Assembly (NCBI RefSeq): GCF_026241895.1
Contig: NZ_JAPJIV010000003.1
Coordinates: 186,001-250,000, forward strand
Direction of reading: 5' to 3'
Length of the DNA: 64,000 nt
From: Pseudomonas sp. RIT-562
Lineage (GTDB): Bacteria; Pseudomonadota; Gammaproteobacteria; Pseudomonadales; Pseudomonadaceae
Notes under the pieces: generated by a model
Seen by the model: only the letters and a program-made list of their open reading frames with translations
Database searches by the model: none
Told to the model about the DNA's origin: nothing
Made by a program: the position numbers and the translations under genes
Shown here: positions 1-8,111 of the stretch, in pieces
How positions within the stretch are numbered: position 1 is the first letter of the stretch
Layout of the letters: every line of letters starts with the position of its first letter

Positions 1-394
1 CAAGGTTGCGGTAATGGAAATAGCTTTCCAGGGATTTCATGTGGGTGTACAGGAAGCGACGATCCTGGCAAATGCTGTTACCACAGATCGGCGACTTGCC
101 TTTTGGCACCCATTTCTCCAGAAATGCGATGGTCTCGGCTTCGGCTTCGGCCATGCTGATACGACTGTCGCGAACCCGTTGAGTCAGACCCGAGCCGCCA
201 TGTTGACGGGTATTCCACTCATCCATGCCGGCGAGAATTTCATCACTGTGGTGGATGGCGATCACCGGGCCTTCGGCCAGGGTGTTCAAATCACTGTCAG
301 TGACAATGGTGGCCATCTCGATGATGACGTCCGTATCAGGGTTCAGACCGGTCATTTCCAGGTCGATCCAGATCAGATTCTGTGGGTTTTGCAT
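1..394 (-). CDS. orn: Oligoribonuclease (3' part cut by window edge)
   Basis: Orn is a DEDDh-family 3'-5' exoribonuclease that degrades 2-5 nt RNAs, including pGpG from c-di-GMP breakdown, in the cytoplasm. The 131 visible residues start [16 protein letters not shown] and show the first acidic pair D11/E13 and a third acidic residue D111 in the [12 protein letters not shown] block. The remaining roughly 50 residues, with the last Asp and His, lie outside the window. The gene is divergent from rsgA across 107 bp, the usual Pseudomonas arrangement. The identification is near certain; only the C-terminus is unseen. Confidence 0.96.
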   Translation of the reverse strand, partial: MQNPQNLIWIDLEMTGLNPDTDVIIEMATIVTDSDLNTLAEGPVIAIHHSDEILAGMDEWNTRQHGGSGLTQRVRDSRISMAEAEAETIAFLEKWVPKGKSPICGNSICQDRRFLYTHMKSLESYFHYRNL

Positions 395-501
395 GTGTCG
401 GCTCCTAGGCAATGCTGCGCAGTTTAGCTTAGAGAGGTGGCCGGGCGTGCTAAACTCGCGACCGTTTTACCTAATCGCTGCATTCTTGATACGGAACACC
501 C

Positions 502-1533
502 ATGGCCAAACGCCAACTCAATCGTCGTCAAAACTGGCGCATCGAAAAGATTCAGGGCGAGCGCGCTGCCCGCGCCGCCAAACGCGAGTCCTCGGCTGTC
601 GAGGCACTCGAAGGTGGCGACCTAGGTCCGGAACAAACCGGCCTGGTGATCGCGCACTTCGGCGTGCAGGTCGAAGTCGAGGCCCTTGATGGCGATTTGG
701 CCGGCCAGGTATTCCGCTGCCACTTGCGGGCCAACCTGCCTGCGCTGGTAACCGGCGACCGGGTTGTGTGGCGGGCCGGCAACCAGGGTATCGGCGTGAT
801 CGTCGCGCAACTGCCGCGCAACACCGAGCTCTGCCGCCCCGATAGCCGTGGCCAGCTCAAGCCGGTGGCAGCCAACGTCGACATGATCGTGATTGTCTTC
901 GCCCCGCTGCCCGAGCCTCACGCCAACCTCATCGATCGTTATCTGGTCGCCGCCGAGCACGCGGGCATCCGTCCGTTGCTGCTGCTGAACAAATTCGACC
1001 TGATCGACGAGCAGAACGCCCCGGCGCTGAATGCTTTGCTGGCGGTCTACCGCACGCTGGGTTATCCGGTGCTGGAAGTCTCGGCCCACCACGGCAACGG
1101 CATGGAACAGCTGCAGCAACAGCTGGACGGGCGCATCAGCGTGTTCGTCGGCCAATCCGGCGTCGGCAAGTCCTCGCTGGTCAACAGCCTACTGCCGGAA
1201 GTCGACACCCGCGTCGGCCCACTGTCGGAGCTGTCCGGTCAGGGCACCCATACCACCACCACCGCGCGCCTGTTCCACTTCCCCGGTGGCGGTGAGCTGA
1301 TCGACTCACCGGGTATCCGTGAGTTCGGCCTGGGCCACGTCAGCCGCGCCGACGTCGAAGCCGGCTTCATCGAGTTCAATGACCTGATCGGCACCTGCCG
1401 CTTCCGCGACTGCAAACACGACCGCGAACCCGGTTGCGCCCTGCTCAAGGCCCTGGAAGACGGCCGCGTGCAACAGCAACGGATGAACAGCTACCGCTCG
1501 ATCATCGCCAGCTTGCCTGAAAGCACCTACTAA
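502..1533 (+). CDS. rsgA: Ribosome small subunit-dependent GTPase RsgA (YjeQ)
   Basis: RsgA is a circularly permuted GTPase that checks late maturation of the 30S subunit. The 343-residue protein has a basic N-terminal tail, an OB-fold (about 45-115), then G motifs in permuted order: NKFD at 163-166 (G4), the Walker [10 protein letters not shown] from 217 (G1), and DSPG at 268-271 (G3). The C-terminal zinc knuckle is visible as C299, C304, H306 and C312. The ATG at 502 gives the standard [10 protein letters not shown] start of pseudomonads. A strong GC-rich hairpin lies directly behind the stop and separates it from the TIR/caspase cassette. Confidence 0.97.
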   Translation: MAKRQLNRRQNWRIEKIQGERAARAAKRESSAVEALEGGDLGPEQTGLVIAHFGVQVEVEALDGDLAGQVFRCHLRANLPALVTGDRVVWRAGNQGIGVIVAQLPRNTELCRPDSRGQLKPVAANVDMIVIVFAPLPEPHANLIDRYLVAAEHAGIRPLLLLNKFDLIDEQNAPALNALLAVYRTLGYPVLEVSAHHGNGMEQLQQQLDGRISVFVGQSGVGKSSLVNSLLPEVDTRVGPLSELSGQGTHTTTTARLFHFPGGGELIDSPGIREFGLGHVSRADVEAGFIEFNDLIGTCRFRDCKHDREPGCALLKALEDGRVQQQRMNSYRSIIASLPESTY

Positions 1534-1542
1534 ACAGCCGCC

Positions 1543-1570
1543 CCCGCCCCCTCGACACCGAGGGGGCGGG
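1543..1570 (+). terminator. GC-rich hairpin after rsgA
   Basis: A perfect 12-bp inverted repeat (1543-1554 and 1559-1570) with a 4-nt loop starts 9 nt after the rsgA stop. The tail (cttgctgctg) is only moderately T-rich, so this may be a weak or Rho-assisted terminator. It marks the left border of the accessory cassette. Confidence 0.6.
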
Positions 1571-1732
1571 CTTGCTGCTGCCTGCCTGTAAAATCCGAAG
1601 ACCATTAAACGTCAGACATTTCTGTAGGGCTTGCACACGCCCGCTGTAGGACATTTCTCTTTATCCACCAAGACCTTGTTACCGCCCAGCTGTTGCCTAC
1701 ATTCAAGCCCTCTGCAATCTGAGGGATCTTTC

Positions 1733-2140
1733 ATGCAAACCTATCACCTGTTCATCAGCCACTCGTGGAACTACGCCGACAAACACGATCGCCTGGTTGA
1801 AATGCTCGCCGCGCACCCGACTTTCACTTTCAAGAATTTTTCGGTACCACCGCACAATCCGATCATTGGCGCGCTGAATGACCAGCAGCTGGAAGCGGCC
1901 ATCGAAAACAAGATTCGGCCATGTTCGGCTGTGCTGATCATGGCCGGCATGTATTCCACCTATAGCAAGTGGATCAACAAGGAAATCGCGATCGCCAAGC
2001 GCATGGGCAAGGTCATCATCGCGATCAAGCCGTTCGGCGCCGAGCGCATTTCCACGGTAGTCCGCCAGGCCGCGCATGCGGAGTGCGCGTGGAATACCCT
2101 CAGCATCATCAGTGCCATCCGCACTCACGCGGCGGATTGA
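1733..2140 (+). CDS. ThsB-like TIR-domain protein (DUF1863 type)
   Basis: This is a 135-residue single-domain TIR-like protein of the kind found as ThsB in Thoeris defence, where a TIR enzyme senses phage and turns NAD+ into a cyclic ADP-ribose signal. It opens with the beta-A signature YHLFISHSW (residues 4-12), has a central VLIMAGMYS strand, and then SKWINKEIAIA, in which E84 aligns with the catalytic glutamate of ThsB-type TIRs. I chose the ATG at 1733 because the protein then begins exactly at the domain; a longer frame from 1631 adds residues that look like intergenic DNA. The stop lies 3 bp before the caspase gene, so the two are surely co-transcribed. Fold and defence context are well supported; the NADase activity and signal are inferred. 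Confidence 0.85.
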   Translation: MQTYHLFISHSWNYADKHDRLVEMLAAHPTFTFKNFSVPPHNPIIGALNDQQLEAAIENKIRPCSAVLIMAGMYSTYSKWINKEIAIAKRMGKVIIAIKPFGAERISTVVRQAAHAECAWNTLSIISAIRTHAAD

Positions 2141-2143
2141 AGC

Positions 2144-3103
2144 ATGCGTAAAGGCCTGTTTATTGGAATCAACAATTACCAGCATGTCTCCTCGTTGAAC
2201 GGCTGCAACAACGATGCAATGGCCATGGCTTCGGTGCTCAAGACCAATGCCAATGGCGATCCGAATTTCAAGAACGTCGTGCTGACCTCGGCCGAGGACT
2301 ACCTGAGCCGCGAGAAGATCGAAGATCAGATTCGCGAGTTGTTTTCCGGCGATTGCAACGTTGCCCTGCTGTACTTCGCCGGTCACGGCGCCTACGACTC
2401 GGATACCGACGAGGGCATGCTGGTGCCCCAGGACTACAAGTCCGCCAAGGACGGAATCCGCATCAGCGACATCCTCAACTGGGCGTCCAAAGCAACCAAG
2501 ATCAAAAACAAGGTAGTCATCCTCGACTGCTGCCAGGGCGGCTCCGCCGGCGAGGTCCGCGCCTTGCGCAGCGAGAGCAGCATGGTTGGCGAGGGCATGA
2601 CCATTCTCACCGCCTGCAAGAAAGAGGAGCCGGCCATGGAGGGCGCAAATCATGGCGTGTTCACCGGCTTGCTGCTCCAGGCCTTGCACGGCGGCGCCGC
2701 CAACATCCTGGGCAAAATCACCCCCGGCAGCCTTTACTCGTTCGTCGACAATGCACTCGACGCCTGGGAGCAGCGACCGGTGTTCAAGACCAACGTGTCG
2801 CAGTTCATTTCACTGCGGGAAGTCTCACCGCTCATCCCCAAGGAAATCCTGCGCAAGCTGCCCGACTGGTTCGCCGAGGCCGAGTCGGTCTTCGCGCTGG
2901 ACCCGAGCTACGAACCCACCGAGGCCAGCTTCGATCCCGCCCACGGCGAAGTGTTCGCCCAATTGCAGAAGTGCAATCGCCACAGCCTGGTCGAGCCAGT
3001 GGACGCCGAACACATGTACTACGCCGCCCTCCACTCCACCGGCTGCCGCCTGACAGCGCTCGGCGCCTATTACCGCGAACTCGCGATCAAGGGACATTTC
3101 TGA
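2144..3103 (+). CDS. Caspase-like (C14) protease, candidate Thoeris effector
   Basis: This 319-residue protein has an N-terminal caspase/metacaspase fold (about 1-225). It begins RKGLFIGINNYQ, carries the catalytic His in FAGHGA (H81) and the catalytic Cys in ILDCCQGG (C130, third position of the D-x-C motif; C129 precedes it). TACKKEEPA and the HGVFTGLLLQAL segment (about 157-180) match later strands and helices of the fold. Residues about 225-319 form a separate C-terminal region with no domain I can name. It lies between two TIR genes, 3 bp after the first and overlapping the second, so it is most simply the effector switched on by a TIR-made nucleotide. As I recall, caspase-effector Thoeris has been called type IV. 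No transmembrane segment or signal peptide is seen. Confidence 0.85.
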   Translation: MRKGLFIGINNYQHVSSLNGCNNDAMAMASVLKTNANGDPNFKNVVLTSAEDYLSREKIEDQIRELFSGDCNVALLYFAGHGAYDSDTDEGMLVPQDYKSAKDGIRISDILNWASKATKIKNKVVILDCCQGGSAGEVRALRSESSMVGEGMTILTACKKEEPAMEGANHGVFTGLLLQALHGGAANILGKITPGSLYSFVDNALDAWEQRPVFKTNVSQFISLREVSPLIPKEILRKLPDWFAEAESVFALDPSYEPTEASFDPAHGEVFAQLQKCNRHSLVEPVDAEHMYYAALHSTGCRLTALGAYYRELAIKGHF

Positions 3104-3594
3104 TGCCAGTGTTTATCAGCTACCGCCACGTGGATCGCGCCCATGCGATGCACATCAACACCCGCCTGATGCAGGCAAACATCAAGACTTATCTGGATGT
3201 GCTGGACCCGGAATCCCAGACCACCGAGGACATTACTGAGGTCATCACCAGAAATATCAGCGAATGCACGCATCTGCTGGCCGTGGTCTCGGAAAGAACC
3301 GCACAGTCGTGGTGGGTGCCTTTTGAAATCGGCGAAGCAACTATCAGCAACCGGCGCATCTGCTCGTTCAAGACCGGACCCACCGAGTTGCCGCTGTACC
3401 TCGACAAGTGGCCGAAACTGACCACCGGCAAAGACATCGACTTCTTCATTGAGGCGTATAAAAACGAAGTGATACTCAAACGCTCGGCTGCGCTGGATTC
3501 GATCACCGGCAACCAGTCCACACGCAGCTTCAATAAAACCAACGCCGAGCGCTTCCACGCTGACCTCAAGAACCGCATCCGCCGCGGTATTTGA
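3103..3594 (+). CDS. Second TIR-domain protein (canonical TIR)
   Basis: This 163-residue protein is a different TIR subtype from the first gene. It opens PVFISYRHVDR, typical of canonical bacterial TIR domains, with HLLAVVSERTAQSWWVPFEIGEA at about 57-79 in which E75 sits at the catalytic glutamate position (the S-x-W-x-x-x-E pattern). The tail from about 110 to 163 is helical and basic. Its ATG at 3103 overlaps the TGA of the caspase gene (TGATG), so translation is coupled. A longer upstream frame from 2353 is a shadow of the caspase gene. It could be the signal-making enzyme, the sensor, or a second effector arm; the sequence does not decide which. Confidence 0.83.
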   Translation: MPVFISYRHVDRAHAMHINTRLMQANIKTYLDVLDPESQTTEDITEVITRNISECTHLLAVVSERTAQSWWVPFEIGEATISNRRICSFKTGPTELPLYLDKWPKLTTGKDIDFFIEAYKNEVILKRSAALDSITGNQSTRSFNKTNAERFHADLKNRIRRGI

Positions 3595-3610
3595 GCCAGG
3601 CAACAGCGAC

Positions 3611-3640
3611 AAAAAAGCCGACATAGATGGTCGGCTTTTT
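3611..3640. terminator. Bidirectional terminator between TIR gene and motB
   Basis: The inverted repeat aaaaagccgac / gtcggcttttt (3612-3622 and 3630-3640) has A-rich and T-rich flanks, so it can end transcription from the TIR cassette on the plus strand and from motB on the minus strand. It is 6 bp from the motB stop and marks the right border of the cassette. Confidence 0.85.
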
Positions 3641-3646
3641 CGTGGT

Positions 3647-4675
3647 TTATGGTTTGGCCGGTTCAGCCGGCTTGGGCGCGGCATCCTCGAACAGATTCAA
3701 CCGTTCGCGAATCTCATGCGCCGGTATCGGCTGCTTGTCCGCCGGCAAGGCATTCGGGTCGACCGGGGTGGGCGGGACTTCGCCCGGTGCACCCTGGCCC
3801 TGGGGTAGCGCGCCTGAAGGGTCGGCACCTTGCGCTCCTTCAATCGCTTCCTGGGCCTTTTTGGTCAAGACCACGATGTCGATACGGCGGTTGACCGGAT
3901 TGAACGGTTTCTCCCGATCGAACAGGGCCGAAGACGCATAACCGACCACGCGTGCCACCTGCGACTCCGGATAACTGCCGGCTACCAGTGCGCGCCGCGC
4001 AGCGTTGGCGCGGTTGGCCGACAGTTCCCAGTTACCAAACTCGCCGGTGCCAGTGTACGGCGTGGCATCGGTGTGGCCGCTGATGCTGATCTTGTTCGGC
4101 ACCGCCTTGATGGTGTCAGCCATGGCCAGCAGGATGTCTTCGAAGTAAGGTTTCAAACGGGCGCTGCCCGAGTCGAACATCGGCCGGTTTTCCGCGTCCA
4201 TGATCTGGATGCGCAAGCTGTTCGGGGTGATCTCGAACAGGATCTGATCCTTGAATTTCTGCAGCTGCGGGTTCTCGTCGACCTTGTTCTGCAGCTCTTG
4301 CAGCAACAGTTCCAGGCGCTCTTTCTCGACCTGCTCGGCCATGCCTTCGACCTGCTCGGTATCGATGGTCACCTTGTCCGGCTGCGGCTGAGACTTGACT
4401 TCAGGATTGAGGGTGTTCTCCGGCGCCAGGGTCGGCGAGCCGCCCAGGTCGATGATGTAGGGCGTGCCGCTTTCGGAAAAACCGATCGGGTCCTTGAAGT
4501 AGCCGGCGATGGCGATTTTCTGCTCAGGCGTCGCCGTGGACAGCAGCCACAACACCAGGAAGAACGCCATCATCGCCGTCGCGAAGTCGGCGAAGGCGAT
4601 TTTCCAGGCGCCGCCGTGATGCCCGGCGGCGATGCGCTTGACGCGCTTGATGATTATCGGCTGGTTGTTTTCCAT
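3647..4675 (-). CDS. motB: Flagellar motor stator protein MotB
   Basis: MotB is the peptidoglycan-anchored half of the proton-driven stator. The 342 residues show a basic N-terminus, the stator helix with WKIAFADFATAMMAFFLVLWLL (about 22-43; the Asp of ADFATAM is the proton-carrying residue), a plug/linker region, and a C-terminal OmpA-like peptidoglycan-binding domain containing ISGHTDATPY and NRRIDIVV. A Pro/Ala-rich tail of about 55 residues follows the domain. It starts 3 bp after the motA stop, so the two form one operon driven from the FliA promoter upstream of motA. Confidence 0.96.
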   Translation of the reverse strand: MENNQPIIIKRVKRIAAGHHGGAWKIAFADFATAMMAFFLVLWLLSTATPEQKIAIAGYFKDPIGFSESGTPYIIDLGGSPTLAPENTLNPEVKSQPQPDKVTIDTEQVEGMAEQVEKERLELLLQELQNKVDENPQLQKFKDQILFEITPNSLRIQIMDAENRPMFDSGSARLKPYFEDILLAMADTIKAVPNKISISGHTDATPYTGTGEFGNWELSANRANAARRALVAGSYPESQVARVVGYASSALFDREKPFNPVNRRIDIVVLTKKAQEAIEGAQGADPSGALPQGQGAPGEVPPTPVDPNALPADKQPIPAHEIRERLNLFEDAAPKPAEPAKP

Positions 4676-4678
4676 GAC

Positions 4679-5530
4679 TCAGCGTCCGCGAACCGCTTGT
4701 TCCAGCTCGGAGAAGCTCGGACGGTGCGCCGGATACAGCACCTTGCGCCCGAACTCCACCGCCAGCGATGGCGGCATGCCGGAGGCCGAAGCGACGAGCG
4801 AAGCCTTGATGGCCTCGTATACGTTCAACTCTTCCTTGGCATCGTGAGCCAGGGAATGGGCCAATGGGCCGAAGAAACCGTAAGCCGCGAGAATACCGAA
4901 AAAGGTCCCCACCAGCGCCGCGCCGACGTGCATGCCGATGGCTTTCTGGTCGCCTTCACCGAGGGAGGCCATGGTCACCACGATGCCCAATACGGCAGCC
5001 ACGATACCGAATCCCGGCATGGCGTCGGCGATGCCGTTGACGGCGTGGGACGGGTGTTCAAGGTCTTCCTTGAGACTGTAGAGCTCCATGTCGAACAGAC
5101 CTTCGAGCTCATGGGGCGCCATGTTGCCGGAGGACATGATGCGCAGGTAGTCACAGATGAACGCGGTCATGCGCTCATCTTTGAGAACAGTCGGGTATTT
5201 GGCGAAAATCGGGCTCGCCGCCGCATCCTCGATGTCGCCTTCGATCGCCATCATGCCTTCACGGCGGCTCTTGTTGAGGATCTCGTAAATCAGACCCAGC
5301 ACTTCCAGGTAGAAGGCATGACTGAAGCGCGACCCGAACATGCTCAGGGACTTCTTGAGCACGTGCATCGTCATATAGCCAGGGTTGGCCTGCAGGAATG
5401 CGCCAAGCGCTGCACCGCCAATGATCAGTACCTCGAAAGGCTGGATCAGGGCGGCGATTTTGCCGTGGGAAAGCACGTATCCGCCGAGCACGCTCGCGAA
5501 TACGACAATGATGCCGATTATTTTAGCCAT
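4679..5530 (-). CDS. motA: Flagellar motor stator protein MotA
   Basis: MotA forms the proton channel with MotB and turns the rotor through its cytoplasmic loop. The 283-residue protein begins MAKIIGIIVVFASVLGGY and has the four expected membrane helices: two near the N-terminus and two after residue about 160 (AMPGFGIVAAVLGIVVTMA and GAALVGTFFGILAAYGFF). Start 5530 is fixed by family conservation, since the preceding sequence lacks a good Shine-Dalgarno motif; the longer frame to 5608 runs into the promoter. As I recall, some pseudomonads carry a second stator set (MotCD), which is not in this window. Confidence 0.96.
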   Translation of the reverse strand: MAKIIGIIVVFASVLGGYVLSHGKIAALIQPFEVLIIGGAALGAFLQANPGYMTMHVLKKSLSMFGSRFSHAFYLEVLGLIYEILNKSRREGMMAIEGDIEDAAASPIFAKYPTVLKDERMTAFICDYLRIMSSGNMAPHELEGLFDMELYSLKEDLEHPSHAVNGIADAMPGFGIVAAVLGIVVTMASLGEGDQKAIGMHVGAALVGTFFGILAAYGFFGPLAHSLAHDAKEELNVYEAIKASLVASASGMPPSLAVEFGRKVLYPAHRPSFSELEQAVRGR

Positions 5531-5598
5531 AGGTAGGAGAGCACTTACTGAGTCGGGTTCAAGGTCATATTCGGAAGTTAAAAAATCTCTTCTTCTAC

Positions 5599-5625
5599 TT
5601 ATCGGCAAAACTGCGCCAGACTATA
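5599..5625 (-). promoter_or_regulatory. FliA (sigma-28) promoter of motAB
   Basis: On the minus strand the -10 element GCCGATAA (5599-5606) is a perfect match to the flagellar sigma-28 consensus. It is preceded by exactly 11 nt and then tatagtct (5618-5625), six of eight matches to the -35 consensus TAAAGTTT. It lies about 70 bp ahead of the motA ATG. This places motAB in the late flagellar class. Confidence 0.8.
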
Positions 5626-5696
5626 GCCCGTTCAGGCGAAAAGCCACTTTGGCTCATTCAGCGCGCAGGTAATGCAGACGATGATTACGTCCAACC

Positions 5697-7235
5697 ATGG
5701 CTAATGAAACGCACGTTCCAACCCCACAACCCACGACTCTCGAAGGCTGGACCAAGCTTCTCGATAGCGTGCGCCTGCCCGTTCCGCAAGCCAGTCACGA
5801 CCGGGTGTGCCAGGCGATTCGCAATAACCGCAGCTCGTTGCGCGATATCGCCGAACTGATCCAGGGCAGCCCGGCCCTGGCGCTGAGCGTGATACGCGAA
5901 GCCAACCGGCAGGCGCGCAGCGGCATGAGTGAACCGGCGGAAAACCTCGAGGTGGCGATCACTCGGCTCGGCCTGAAACGTACTGAAGAATTGCTCGCCC
6001 GCCTGCCGACGCTGCCCCAGCTGGAAATACCCCCGGCCTTGCGCCAGTTGCAGCTGATCAGCCAGCACGCGAGCCAGCAAGCCAATGGCTTTTTTGCCAG
6101 TCGCCTGGCGCGGCTGTGGCAGGACATTCATTGGGGCAGCCTGCTGTTTTTGTCACCGCTTTGGCCGATGGCGCTGACCTCCCCGCAATTGCTTGAAGAG
6201 TGGGAACGGCGGGTGATTCATAAAGGCGAATCGGCGCGCAAGGTCGAACTCCAGCTGTTCGGCGTGCGTTTGCTGGAAATCTGCCAGGCTTTGGTTGATC
6301 TGTGGCGTCTGCCGATCTGGGTCGAGCAGGGTTACCGCCTGTTGCTCAATGAGCAGCGGGAACTGGTCAAGGTCCTGCGCATTGCTCGCGACAGCGATCA
6401 TCCGTTGCGCCAGCAGAATCGCCTGGACGACGACCCAACCCTGCGTCGCTGGCTCAATCAGCCTGCCAACACCGTACTGCTAGCCAATGGCCTGGCGCTG
6501 TCGGCGCAACAGGCCTGGGACAGTCCCCACAGCAAACGCTGGCAGTACCTGACCAGCCTGTACCTGCAAGAATCGATGGACGAGGTGCAGCAACAATTGC
6601 ACCAGCAAGCCGCCAACAGCGCCAGGCTGCATGCCATGCCTGACCTGTGGCACCCGGCGGTGTCGCTGATCTGGCCGTGGGACACCAGCCGCCTGCAGGC
6701 AGGTTTGCAGCCGACCGCCCCGCCGACTGCGCAAGACCTGGCCAAGTGGCGCAAGGTGTGTGCCGAGTTGCTGGTGGAACCGAGTCGCTTCGCCAATGCG
6801 ATGCACCTGACCACGTCCGCCAGGGATGCACTGCTCGCCTGCGGCATGCGCCGGGTGCTGATCCTGATGGCCGATCGCAGCCACGCCAATTTGCGCGTGC
6901 ATCAAAGCGCCGGACTACCCAAGGACGTCGCCAGCCTGAACCTGCAGGTCAGCCAGAGCACCGTGCTGCAACGCCTGCTCGCCCAACAGGCCCAGGTGCG
7001 CCTGACTCCGCAAAACAATGCCCAGCTGTCTGGTTTACTGCCGGCCAGCCTGCGCTCGCTATTTTCCGGCGAACACTTGCTGCTGCGCTCACTGGTCAAT
7101 AACGGCCGGGTGATTATGCTCGTGGTGGCGGACCAGGGTGGCGGGCCTTTCTCGGACATCACCGTGCAAGCCTTCGGCAAAACCGCGCAATGTATCGAGA
7201 AGGCGCTGCACAGCTTTAGCCACCGTGGCCAATGA
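5697..7235 (+). CDS. HDOD-domain protein
   Basis: This 512-residue cytoplasmic protein has an N-terminal HDOD-type domain (about 15-200): LPVPQASHDRVCQAI, then a helical run with SLRDIAELIQGSPALALSVIREAN and AITRLGLKRTEELL. HDOD domains resemble HD phosphohydrolases without the metal-binding HD pair and are used in signalling scaffolds. The C-terminal part (about 345-505) resembles a GAF-like sensory fold, with LLACGMRRVLILMADRS and VVADQGGGPFSDITVQAF, but that is a weak call. It sits divergently from motAB, where a HDOD gene is also found in P. aeruginosa as I recall. The start has only a weak ribosome binding site. The partner or signal is unknown. Confidence 0.8.
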   Translation: MANETHVPTPQPTTLEGWTKLLDSVRLPVPQASHDRVCQAIRNNRSSLRDIAELIQGSPALALSVIREANRQARSGMSEPAENLEVAITRLGLKRTEELLARLPTLPQLEIPPALRQLQLISQHASQQANGFFASRLARLWQDIHWGSLLFLSPLWPMALTSPQLLEEWERRVIHKGESARKVELQLFGVRLLEICQALVDLWRLPIWVEQGYRLLLNEQRELVKVLRIARDSDHPLRQQNRLDDDPTLRRWLNQPANTVLLANGLALSAQQAWDSPHSKRWQYLTSLYLQESMDEVQQQLHQQAANSARLHAMPDLWHPAVSLIWPWDTSRLQAGLQPTAPPTAQDLAKWRKVCAELLVEPSRFANAMHLTTSARDALLACGMRRVLILMADRSHANLRVHQSAGLPKDVASLNLQVSQSTVLQRLLAQQAQVRLTPQNNAQLSGLLPASLRSLFSGEHLLLRSLVNNGRVIMLVVADQGGGPFSDITVQAFGKTAQCIEKALHSFSHRGQ

Positions 7236-7277
7236 GGCTGCGTTACAATCCTCCTTTTTGTGCTCTGGAGACCTCAC

Positions 7278-8093
7278 ATGTCTGACTTCTCTGGCTTGGC
7301 GCTGGTCATCGAGCCAGGCGACCTGCTCGCCCGTCTCGACGCGCGCAATCTGATTCTGGTGGACCTCACCAGCAGTGCCCGCTACGCCCAAGGGCATATA
7401 CCTGGGGCGCGCTTTGTCGACCCCAAGCGCACGCAACTCGGTCAGCCTCCCGCTCCGGGCCTGATGCCGCCGCACGCTGCACTTGAAGCGTTGTTTGGCG
7501 AACTGGGCCACAACAAGGATGCGGTGTACGTGGTGTATGACGACGAAGGCGGCGGCTGGGCCGGGCGCTTCATCTGGTTGCTCGACGTGATCGGTCACAA
7601 GAACTACCACTACCTGGATGGCGGCCTGCTGTCCTGGCTGGCGGAAGGCCTGCCGGTCTCGACCGAGGTCCCGGTTTCGGCGGGGGGTCCGGTAAGCCTG
7701 ACCTTGCACGACGAGCCCACCGCTACCCGTGAATACCTGCAAAGCCGGGTTGGCGCCACCGACCTGGCGATCTGGGACGCGCGCGCCCCGCAGGAATATT
7801 CCGGCCAAAAGGTCCTGGCGGCCAAGGCCGGACACATTCCCGGCGCGATCAATTTCGAATGGACCGCCGGCATGGATCAGGCGCGCAACCTGCGCATCCG
7901 CACTGATATGCCGCAAATCCTCGAACAACTGGGGATAACCCCGGACAAAGAAGTTATTACTCACTGCCAGACTCACCATCGCTCTGGCTTCACTTATCTG
8001 GTGGCCAAGGCGCTCGGTTATCCGCGGGTCAAGGGTTACGCCGGCTCCTGGGGCGAATGGGGCAACCATCCCGACACCCCCGTAGAGATCTAA
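7278..8093 (+). CDS. rhdA: Thiosulfate:cyanide sulfurtransferase (rhodanese RhdA)
   Basis: RhdA moves sulfane sulfur from thiosulfate to cyanide or other thiophiles. The 271 residues hold two rhodanese modules; only the second has the active cysteine, C230, in the loop CQTHHRSG, the exact loop known from Azotobacter RhdA. The first module keeps the scaffold (ILVDLTSSARYAQGHIPGAR). The ATG at 7278 is preceded by ggag at 7267-7270 with good spacing, so the GTG at 7260 was rejected. The psd gene follows after 18 bp, suggesting co-transcription. Pseudomonas can make cyanide, for which rhodanese is a plausible defence. Confidence 0.95.
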   Translation: MSDFSGLALVIEPGDLLARLDARNLILVDLTSSARYAQGHIPGARFVDPKRTQLGQPPAPGLMPPHAALEALFGELGHNKDAVYVVYDDEGGGWAGRFIWLLDVIGHKNYHYLDGGLLSWLAEGLPVSTEVPVSAGGPVSLTLHDEPTATREYLQSRVGATDLAIWDARAPQEYSGQKVLAAKAGHIPGAINFEWTAGMDQARNLRIRTDMPQILEQLGITPDKEVITHCQTHHRSGFTYLVAKALGYPRVKGYAGSWGEWGNHPDTPVEI

Positions 8094-8111
8094 GGTTTTT
8101 AAGGACAGTTA

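Noticed and set aside
1646..1657. 12-mer gtaggacatttc, found again at 49519-49530
   Set aside because: Two copies of a 12-mer in 64 kb between genes is weak; it may be a repeat fragment but no fold or context supports a function.
2353..3594. Single long frame covering most of the caspase gene and the second TIR
   Set aside because: The first part is an out-of-frame reading of the caspase gene (Arg-rich junk); only the part from 3103 is a TIR, so this is not a fusion protein.
3830..5536. 568-codon plus-strand frame opposite motAB
   Set aside because: Antisense to two certain genes and without any recognisable motif or start signal.
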